Shown here: in pieces, positions 21,684-29,500 of the stretch
Layout: every line of letters starts with the position of its first letter
Position numbering within the stretch: the stretch's first letter is position 1
Assembly (NCBI GenBank): GCA_029572965.1
Contig: JAKPQD010000379.1
Coordinates: 1 to 61,449 of the forward strand
Length of the DNA stretch: 61,449 nt
Direction of reading: 5' to 3'
Origin: Bacteroidota bacterium
GTDB taxonomy: Bacteria; Bacteroidota; Bacteroidia; Bacteroidales; DTGW01
The notes under the pieces: model-generated
What the model was told of the DNA's origin: nothing
Database searches by the model: none
Seen by the model: the letters and a program-made list of their open reading frames with translations, nothing else
Position numbers and translations under genes: made by a program

Positions 21684-24299
21684 AGGTAAATAAAAATCAT
21701 CTCCTGACATACTAACGGTACCCATCAGTATCTTTTTCTCTTTCAGAAGATCTTTATTAGGGAGGCTACCTCCAACATAAATCTCAATATCACCGTAATG
21801 CACAAACCACTTGTTATCTTTATCAAGGATAGCAAGGTCTTTAGAAGTTAGATTAAAGGTAACATTAGTACGTTCGCCGGCTTTAAGATGAACCTTTTTA
21901 AAGCCCTTCAATGAATAAAGAGGGACAGGCAATGTAACATTCGGATGCCTGACATATAGCTGAACTACTTCATCTCCTTCTTTTGTACCAGAATTCAACA
22001 CTGTAACCTGAACTTTTATACCTTCATTTGATTTAACCTGCGAAGGCAACTTCAACGCCGAATAAGTATATTTTGTATAACTCAATCCATAACCAAAAGG
22101 GAACAAAGGCTTGCCTGTAAAGTATCGATATGTACGGTTTTTCATACTATAATCCTCAAATGGGGGCAATTGTTCAGTCGATTGATAGAACGTAATCGGC
22201 AAACGGCCGCCAGGGTTAAAATTGCCAAGCAAAACATCAGCAATAGCTGTTCCGCCTTCCTGTCCGGGATACCATGCCTCAACAATCGCATCAAGGTTCT
22301 CATTTTCCCAATCAAGGCCAATAGCACTACCTGACATTAGCACCAAAACAACAGGTTTACCAGTTTTTTTGAGCAACTTAAGCATTTTCCGCTGAACCTC
22401 GGGTAATTCAATAGAAGTTCTGTCGCCTCTGTCAAAACCAGGATAAGGGACATTCATCTCTTCACCTTCCAGCTCGGGAGAAAGCCCTCCAAAATAAACG
22501 ATCACATCACTTTTTTCAGCTTCGGCAACAACTTTATCAGCAAGGGTTTTATCCAGATAGCTCCATTTCAGGCTGGCAACAGCACCGCCTCCAGCTTGAA
22601 AATATTCAATTTTAATGGCATGTTTTTCGCCCTTATTAAGTTTTATAGCCTTTGTAAGAGTATAAGGCGATTGTCTCTTCCACTCTTCCAAAAAAAGCTT
22701 ATTGTCAATCCAAACCCTAAAGCCGTCATCTCCGGTGAAAGAAATGTAATATTCAGCTGTTTCAGAAGCCGTAAGCTCACCTGTCCAGCGGATAGAAATA
22801 TTGGTAGCACTTACCCCTTTTGCGGGGAACTGGCTATCCCACTCATAATCAATCGTAGTATCAATTTTAGTCAAGATAGGGGTCCCCTCAAAATTGAGGT
22901 TATTGAAAATTTCAGCTTTCAACCCGGGTTTTCCTTCAAAGCTCAGATTGGCGGCATTAACAGGCTTTCCGGACAAAGCTTCAGTAACCAGGCCATTCAT
23001 TTCGTTGGTATAAACTTTATTTTTAGGCAACAAAGCCGCTTTTAGGCCTTCAAGAGGAGTAACAACTTTTGAAGGGATTCCGTTGTAATTGCCATACATA
23101 GTCCTTGAAGCTTCACAATTGGGGCCAAGGATAGCAATTTTTGTCAAAGTCTTCCTGTTGATTGGCAATACGCCATTATTTTTGAGCAAAACAATAGACT
23201 GGCGGGCAGCGTTCAAAGATAGCACCCTGTTTGCCTTACTATCATTAGAATACATTGATATTGTATCGTAAGGCACAGAACCCTTAGGCTCAAACATACC
23301 AAGCTTCATTCTGGCCATCATAAGACGTTTGAGCGAAACATCTATATCGGCTTCAGTAACCAGGCCTTTTTGAATGGCAACTTTTAAATTAGAGAAACAA
23401 TCGCCACAATTGAGGTCTAACCCGCTTTTTAGCGAGATAGCAGCCGCTTCTTCAGGTGTTTTAGCTATTTTGTGCGTACGATAAATATCATCCACAGCAT
23501 CGCAATCAGAAACAACAAAACCTTCAAAGCCCCATTTTTTGCGAAGAAGGTTATTGAGCAAATCGTCAGAGGCAGAACAAGATTTGCCACGGAAACGATT
23601 GTATGCGCTCATCAACGAGTATGCTTTACCTTCTTTGATGCAGGCCTCAAATGCCGGGGTATAAGTCTCGAGAAAATCATGCTGGGAAACATCTATATCA
23701 AACTCATGCCTCAACTTTTCTGGCCCGCTATGTACAACAAAATGCTTAGGAGTGGCAATAGTGGCATAAAACTTGGGGTTGTTTCCCTGAAGCCCTTTAA
23801 CAAAAGCTACTCCGTAACGGGCAGACAAATATGGGTCTTCGCCATAAGTTTCCTGTCCCCTGCCCCATCGTGGATCCCTGAATATATTGACATTGGGCGA
23901 CCATACAGTCAGCCCTTTATAACGGCTTCGGTCGTTATGTTTGATAGCGTCATTGTATTTAGCCCTAAACTCTGTGGCAATGGTTTTAGCAATTACATAC
24001 ATCAATGAATCGTTCCACATGGCAGCCAATCCTATTGCCTGAGGAAATACTGTTGCATATCCGGCACGTGCCACGCCATGCAGGCCTTCATTCCACCAGT
24101 TATACGCCGGAATACCAAGCCTTTCGACAGCAGGAGCAACATCCATCATCTGCGAAATCTTTTCATCCAGTGTCATCTGGGCAACAAGGCTGTCCACCCT
24201 TTGTTCAAAAGGCAAATCGGGGTTTAAATAAGCAACACTTTGAGAAAAGCCATTAAATAGGAGCAATGAGAAAACTGCAAAAAATAAAAAACGCTTCAT
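21681..24299 (-). CDS. GH3 glycosidase with inserted PA14 domain (beta-xylosidase/glucosidase type)
   Basis: The 872-aa exported enzyme has signal peptide MKRFLFFAVFSLLLFNGFSQ. The GH3 barrel (about 25-350) has nucleophile Asp265 in FVVSDCDAV; the SDCDAV form is typical of beta-xylosidase-like GH3 rather than the SDW of most beta-glucosidases. A PA14 domain (about 456-582: GLKAEIFNNLNFEGTP...DDGFRVWIDNKLF) is inserted into the alpha/beta sandwich, and a fibronectin-III-like domain closes the protein. It releases terminal beta-linked sugars from oligosaccharides, presumably in the periplasm, since no T9SS domain or lipobox is present. It lies 32 nt downstream of the GH5 gene and is likely co-transcribed with it. 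Confidence 0.88.
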   Translation of the reverse strand: MKRFLFFAVFSLLLFNGFSQSVAYLNPDLPFEQRVDSLVAQMTLDEKISQMMDVAPAVERLGIPAYNWWNEGLHGVARAGYATVFPQAIGLAAMWNDSLMYVIAKTIATEFRAKYNDAIKHNDRSRYKGLTVWSPNVNIFRDPRWGRGQETYGEDPYLSARYGVAFVKGLQGNNPKFYATIATPKHFVVHSGPEKLRHEFDIDVSQHDFLETYTPAFEACIKEGKAYSLMSAYNRFRGKSCSASDDLLNNLLRKKWGFEGFVVSDCDAVDDIYRTHKIAKTPEEAAAISLKSGLDLNCGDCFSNLKVAIQKGLVTEADIDVSLKRLMMARMKLGMFEPKGSVPYDTISMYSNDSKANRVLSLNAARQSIVLLKNNGVLPINRKTLTKIAILGPNCEASRTMYGNYNGIPSKVVTPLEGLKAALLPKNKVYTNEMNGLVTEALSGKPVNAANLSFEGKPGLKAEIFNNLNFEGTPILTKIDTTIDYEWDSQFPAKGVSATNISIRWTGELTASETAEYYISFTGDDGFRVWIDNKLFLEEWKRQSPYTLTKAIKLNKGEKHAIKIEYFQAGGGAVASLKWSYLDKTLADKVVAEAEKSDVIVYFGGLSPELEGEEMNVPYPGFDRGDRTSIELPEVQRKMLKLLKKTGKPVVLVLMSGSAIGLDWENENLDAIVEAWYPGQEGGTAIADVLLGNFNPGGRLPITFYQSTEQLPPFEDYSMKNRTYRYFTGKPLFPFGYGLSYTKYTYSALKLPSQVKSNEGIKVQVTVLNSGTKEGDEVVQLYVRHPNVTLPVPLYSLKGFKKVHLKAGERTNVTFNLTSKDLAILDKDNKWFVHYGDIEIYVGGSLPNKDLLKEKKILMGTVSMSGDDFYLP

Positions 24300-24331
24300 A
24301 TCATATCAAATTAGTAAAGTATTCAAATCAA

Positions 24332-25462
24332 TTATTTTGCATTTAATAGCACATCAATCAGCTCAAAATCAGGGTCCGCGGATTTTTTCTTTTCCATATC
24401 AAAGGTATAAATTCCAAACTCGCCTTTATACTCCCAGTTTGCCCAGGCAATACCTTGTTCTTCAAAAACGCTTACTATATCTTTATAATAATTAAGCCTG
24501 TCGGCACGAGGGACAGTAGGCAAACAGCCAAATTCGCCACAATAAAGTTGCAGCCCCTTCTTTTTGGCAAACTCAACAGCAGGTTTAAACATCTCTTTAA
24601 ATGTTTCTTTGGTAAATGGCTGAGCTACTTCACTCAAAACCCCTTTAACATCAGCTTTAACAGTGTCGAGGTAATTTTTCAGGTCTTCATCCGACACAAT
24701 TTTACCAGGGTAAGTAACCTTACCATTGAAATATTTCAGTGGTGTCCAATGGGCAGTATAATGAGTAAAGACAAGAGGCGAATAGCAATGGAAGCTGATA
24801 ATAATATTTTTGTCATGCGCAGGAATCTTCATTTTAGGGATATTAGAAACTATCTGCCACATATTAGCCCCAATGACAATAGTCCTTTCAGGTTCTAATT
24901 TTCTGACGGCATCGTAAGCTTTGGTGTACAAGATATTCCAATCTTCGTCTGTCGGGGCCACTGCCTCATTGAGCAATTCGTATGCAACCATATTGGTAGG
25001 GTATTTGTTCAACACAGAAGATAATTTCTCCCAAAGGTCAACAAAATGGGATTGAGCAGCGGTATCAGCCCATAATGCATTAGATCCACCTTCATTTGTT
25101 GCATTAAAATAATGAGAACGTATAATATGCAAATCGACAATGGCACGTAAATCATAAGTAGCGCACCAATCAAGGCATGTAATAAGATGTTCAAAGGCCT
25201 TTTGGACAGGCTCGCCCTTTTCATCCCAAAATTCGGCTTCATCAATAGGGATACGGACATGATCATACCCAATACTATCAATAAACCTGATATCGCTTTC
25301 TTTGATGTAAGTGTATTTGGGTTCCCATCCGAAATCCTGCGAAAGCCAGTGGCTAAGGTTTACACCTCTTTTAACAATAAACCTTTCCTGCGATTTATCT
25401 TTATTAACACAAGAAGTCATTACGGCTAAAGCACTTAACGCTAAAAAAAACAGTTTTCTCAT
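24332..25462 (-). CDS. GH5-family glycosidase, lipoprotein
   Basis: The 376-aa (beta/alpha)8 enzyme starts RGVNLSHWLSQDFGW, typical of cellulase-superfamily GH5. Acid/base Glu166 lies in YELLNEAVAP and nucleophile Glu310 in LYCGEFG. The signal peptide ends in lipobox MTSC (Cys18), so it is probably a lipoprotein, possibly surface exposed. Activity is likely endo-beta-glucanase or related; the subfamily cannot be fixed by eye. It heads a two-gene minus-strand unit with the GH3 gene. The shared HTCS-type operator seen on the plus strand is not present upstream. Confidence 0.85.
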   Translation of the reverse strand: MRKLFFLALSALAVMTSCVNKDKSQERFIVKRGVNLSHWLSQDFGWEPKYTYIKESDIRFIDSIGYDHVRIPIDEAEFWDEKGEPVQKAFEHLITCLDWCATYDLRAIVDLHIIRSHYFNATNEGGSNALWADTAAQSHFVDLWEKLSSVLNKYPTNMVAYELLNEAVAPTDEDWNILYTKAYDAVRKLEPERTIVIGANMWQIVSNIPKMKIPAHDKNIIISFHCYSPLVFTHYTAHWTPLKYFNGKVTYPGKIVSDEDLKNYLDTVKADVKGVLSEVAQPFTKETFKEMFKPAVEFAKKKGLQLYCGEFGCLPTVPRADRLNYYKDIVSVFEEQGIAWANWEYKGEFGIYTFDMEKKKSADPDFELIDVLLNAK

Positions 25463-25526
25463 AATTTAAAGTGTTGTTTAAATTACGAATTTAATAAAAG
25501 TAATCATGATGAAACTTAGAAAGATG

Positions 25527-25760
25527 TTAAAAAGGATACCTTACGCGGTTCTTTTTAGCTGTTTTTTTTGTAGCCTTACGTTTGGGAGCAGGTTTCTTTT
25601 TTTTCTTCTTCTTAACATCTTTTTTCTTTTTCTTGGCAGGCTTTTTTCTTTTCTTAGAAGCCAGTGCCATTAATGCATGCGAAGCGGTATTGGCCTGAAT
25701 ATTTTCAACAATAGGGCCAGCAGTGAAAAGAAAAACTAAAAGAAAGACAATGTAGCGCAT
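25527..25760 (-). CDS. Small secreted lysine-rich basic protein
   Basis: The 77-aa ORF has a clear signal peptide (MRYIVFLLVFLFTAGPIVENIQA), then about 45 residues dominated by Lys with Ala, Pro and Arg, including KKKKKDVKKKKKKKPAPKRK, ending NRVRYPF. A -7 box TATTTTTG lies on the minus strand at 25783-25790, about 25 nt upstream, which supports expression. The tail is like a histone H1 or HctB tail, but it is exported, so binding to anionic surface polymers is more likely than chromosome binding. I do not recognise a family. Confidence 0.6.
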   Translation of the reverse strand: MRYIVFLLVFLFTAGPIVENIQANTASHALMALASKKRKKPAKKKKKDVKKKKKKKPAPKRKATKKTAKKNRVRYPF

Positions 25761-25865
25761 ACATATTTTTTTTGCATAGATACAAAAATAAATTTATTAG
25801 ATAAAATAAAAATGAATAAAATCATCTAACACATAAGCACCTAAGTAAGCTGAAATATTAAACCC

Positions 25866-25954
25866 AAATTAAGCATTAAAAATGCTTAATCGATTAAAAA
25901 ATTGAAATTCAATAATTTAATAAAACTTTTCAAACAATTCTAAATCAGCTTGTA
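25866..25954 (-). repeat. Dispersed repeat, family 4, copy A
   Basis: The reverse complement of this ~90-nt segment matches 58101-58190 with scattered substitutions. Shared blocks are TACAAGCT, TTGTTTGAAAA, CAATTTTTTAA and CGATTAAGCA, ending in a short hairpin ATTAAGCA....TGCTTAAT. It lies in the 335-nt gene-free interval between the Lys-rich gene and tRNA-Pro, otherwise AT-rich with no gene. Confidence 0.65.
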
Positions 25955-26047
25955 AGAGGTAAATGATTGGTATATAAATTAGTAAAACAAAAATTTAAAA
26001 TAATGATTTTTTTAGAAAAGAAAAATTGGTATAATTGAAAAAAGTAT

Positions 26048-26056
26048 TATTTTTGC
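26048..26056 (+). promoter_or_regulatory. Promoter (-7 box) of tRNA-Pro
   Basis: TATTTTTGC matches TAnnTTTG, with TTGG 22 nt upstream (26026) as a possible -33 element. It lies 40 nt before the tRNA. Confidence 0.55.
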
Positions 26057-26095
26057 GCCTCGATTGATGAGCGAATCAGTTGCAATTAATAGTTT

Positions 26096-26169
26096 CGGGG
26101 TGTGGCGCAGTTGGCTAGCGCACCTGCTTTGGGAGCAGGGGGTCCTCCGTTCGAGTCGGAGTACCCCGA
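26096..26169 (+). tRNA. tRNA-Pro (anticodon TGG)
   Basis: The acceptor stem pairs CGGGGTG with TACCCCG (one G-T pair) and the discriminator is A. The D arm is GCGCAGTTGGCTAGCGC. The anticodon stem CCTGC/GCAGG has loop TTTGGGA, giving TGG. The T arm is CTCCGTTCGAGTCGGAG. CCA is not encoded. Confidence 0.95.
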
Positions 26170-26182
26170 CAACGCAAACAGT

Positions 26183-26210
26183 AAGGCTTGCAGAAAGGCA
26201 AGCCTTATTT
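26183..26210 (+). terminator. Terminator hairpin after tRNA-Pro
   Basis: A perfect 9-bp stem AAGGCTTGC (26183-26191) / GCAAGCCTT (26198-26206) with a 6-nt loop is followed by ATTTG, a short T tract. Confidence 0.65.
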
Positions 26211-26249
26211 GTTTACTAAGTGGGTTAAGCATTAATCCATTTGCTTTAT

Positions 26250-26369
26250 TTCATCCGTAAATAAATTTATAAACAAGGTCGGATGAACCCCGAAGGGCTC
26301 TCCGAAGAGGAAAACTCGCATGATGAATTTTCATCCTTGTTTGTGTTTAAGGAATCATGCTCGTTTCAT
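26250..26369. repeat. Dispersed structured repeat, family 2, copy B
   Basis: Counterpart of 1003-1098. It carries an extra ~25-nt stretch (ACCCCGAAGGGCTCTCCGAA region, itself partly palindromic) between the CGGATG arm and the conserved AACTCGCATGATG block. It is directly followed by a family 3 repeat. Together they fill the gene-free interval between tRNA-Pro and the HTCS gene. Confidence 0.75.
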
Positions 26370-26389
26370 CATAATAATATTTCCTTTTC

Positions 26390-26485
26390 AAGGAATGATA
26401 GCTTGTCCCGTCTTTGGCGGAAGAACACCCCTGTTCGCTATTTTATAATTAAAGTGTTTGTGTTTTCCAAACATGGGTGTTTCAT
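26390..26485 (-). repeat. Dispersed inverted-repeat element, family 3, copy A
   Basis: On the minus strand it starts ATGAAACACCCATGTT, has an internal ATAATTATAAAAT-like core, a degenerate right arm (GAACAGGGGTGTTC) and the tail ACGGGACAAGCTATCATTCC. It matches 46070-46202 with a ~35-nt internal deletion. It ends close to the HTCS stop codon. Confidence 0.7.
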
Positions 26486-26508
26486 TTTTTTAATAAAATA
26501 CATTTTCT

Positions 26509-29500
26509 TTATCGTTTATACTGCGAAGGAGTAGCCCCAAAATATTCTTTGAAACTTTTGGTGAAATAAGCAAATGAATTAAACCCTACTTTTTCTGCAA
26601 TTTCAGAAATCTGGAAATTAGAATTGATGAGTAAATCAGCAGCCTTTTTCAACCTGACAATTCTTATAAACTCATTTACCGATTGGCCTGACAGAGCGTC
26701 AATCTTTCGGTAAAGCTGAGCCCTGCTTACGCCCAGTTCAGAGGCAAATATATGTACGTCAAAATTGGGGTCTAACAAGTGTTTTTCAACTATTTCATAC
26801 GCTTTTTTCAAGAAATTTTCGTCATGAGCAGAAGGTGAGATTTCTTTTGGAGTGGCATCAGGCTCTTTGATGAAAATCTTTCGCAGGGCAATTCGCGACA
26901 GGATTAGGTTGTCCAGACGGGCCTTTAAAACCTGGATGTTGAATGGTTTAGCAATATAATCATCGGCTCCACTTTCAAGGCCTTCGATAGTATTTTCATC
27001 GGTATCTTTGGCTGTAAGCAATACAAAAGGCACGTGGCTTGTCCGGTCGTCAGTTTTAAGTTTTCGGCAAAGTTCAATACCGTCTATCCCGGGCATCATG
27101 ATGTCGCTTAGTATAATGTCCGGGATAACTTCAACCGCTTTTTCATAAGCAGACCATCCATCGGCAACGGCAATAATTTTGTATTTCGAGCTCAACTCAC
27201 TGCAGATATAATTTCGCATATCCTCATTGTCTTCTGCAATAAGCATCAATGGTTGTTGTTCAAAACTGACAGGCTCTTCGGGTTTGCTTATATTAGCAGG
27301 TTCATTACTGACAAGCTTTACAGGAGTGTCGTTATATGTTTCATTAGCGAATGGGGCAATTTTGGATGGATTTTCGCCAAACTCTTTTTTAAAACAGATG
27401 GTAAAATAATTGGGGTCGCTAAAACCTGTTTGATAAGCTGCTTCAGAGACTCTCAAACGTCCTTCTTTAATAAGCTGATAAGCCTTTTTTAAACGTATAG
27501 ATTTAATAAGGTTATTAGGGGTTGTGCCTGCTATGTATTTTATTTTTCTATGCAATTGGGCAATACTTAATGCAAAATGTTCAGACAGCATCTCGATACT
27601 CAATTTTTGGTCCATCATGTTTTCTTCAATAAAAAGTTTTAAGTCAAGAATAAAATCAATATCCTTTTGAGGTAAAACTTTTTCAAGGTTTTCGGGGGTT
27701 TCAATGCCCAAAAATTTATTGCGCAGCAGTTTTCTGTTTTCGGTCAACGAGGTTACCTGGGCATCAAGTACATTGATGTCAAAAGGCTTGGTGATGTATG
27801 AATCAGCCCCGGTAGAGAGCCCTTCTATTTGTTGTTCGGTGGTATTGTTTGCAGTCAGCATGATTACCGGGAGGTGCGAAGTATCAAAATTGTGCCGGAT
27901 TTCTTTACAAAACTCATATCCATTCATGTTGGGCATTTGAACATCGGTAATGATAATGTCAGGGCTTGAGTCCCTGGCTTGTTTTAAGCCTTCCAATCCA
28001 TCTTTTGCAGAGCAAACTTTATATTTTTTTTCAAAATGTTTGCACAAATAATCGCGAAGCTCCGAATTGTCTTCAACAATCAATAATGTTGGAAGATTGT
28101 ATTGTTTCTTATTCTCAAAAAGCGGCAGGTTTTCGGTGCTTTCTTTAGTCTCAATGGGTTGTGCAACAGGCCCAATAATTGCGGGAGCTTCTATGTTGAG
28201 GTGCAGATAAGCTTCCTGCCCGGATGGGATAATAACGGTAAATGTTGAGCCATGTCCTAAAGTTGATTCAACGTTGATTTGACCAAGGTGTATTTCTACT
28301 AACTCTTTTACTATTGACAATCCAATACCTGTACCATCCTGGTTTAACAAACTTGAGTTTTGGACTTTAAAGAAGCGGTCAAAGATTTTGTTTTTTTCAT
28401 TTTCAGGGATGCCTATGCCGGTATCAACAACTTCAAATTTGATATATTTTTGATTATCAACAATTTGCTCTTTTATCTTTAGTGAAATTTGACCACCTTT
28501 TCCGGTAAATTTCAATGCATTGGACAATAAGTTCCAGAGAATTTTTTCAATTTTGGAGGCATCAACATAACCAGTCAAATTTTCTTCGACTGCATAATTG
28601 AAATTTATTTCTTTGTGCTTACACTCTTCTTTGAATGCTTCGTAAATATCAGCCACAATAGCTGAAATGCGGGTTTCGGAAATTTCTAACACATATTGTT
28701 TTTGGGTAACTTTTCGAAAGTCCAGCAAGTCGGTGATTAATTTGTAAAGCCGTTTTGAATTTCGGCTAATAATCATGAGTTTGTTTACCTGCTCGGGGTT
28801 GAGGTTGTCGGACTGCAACAAGTCGTTGACCGGGGCATCAATCAGGGTTAAAGGCGTTTTCAAATCATGCGAAACATTAGTAAAAAACGAAAGTTTCTTT
28901 TCGGTCAGTTCATGTTCTTTTTGAATTTTGAACTCAGAGATTTCTTTTTCTTTTTTCAGTTCGAGCCTTTTGAGATAGGCATATACCGAAAGATAAAGTA
29001 TAGTTACGAAGATTATAAAATACACTAAAAAAGCATACCAACTCAGGTACCATGGGGCCCTGATGTGTATTACGATGCTGGTTGTCGCGCCGTCTTTTGC
29101 TTTATCGGCACTTTTTACCTCAAAAGTGTATTGGCCGGGGGAAAGGTTAGTAAAATTGGCAAAATTAGTTTTGGTCAGGTACGTCCAGTTTTTTTCCAAT
29201 CCTTTTAACCTATACGCGTAATTGTGGTATTTCAGGAAGTTTTTGTCTTTTTTGAAAAAATGGATAGAAAAAGAGTTTTTGTTGTAAGGGAGCCAAATTT
29301 CTTTAGTTTCTTCCAAAGGTTTTTTAAGCAATTGTATGCCTTCAATATTCCTGATACTTTGATTTTGAAAAACAATATCCGAAATTATCATATCAGCTTT
29401 TGAAGAACCCGAATTTACTTTTGACGGGTCAATAATGGTAAACCCGGCCAAAGAACCAAAGATAATACGGCCATCATTGGTTTTGGCAGATACCCTGTCG

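Noticed and set aside
26283-26534. 83-aa plus-strand ORF downstream of tRNA-Pro
   Set aside because: It runs through two dispersed repeat elements and into the HTCS 3' end, and has no recognisable protein features.
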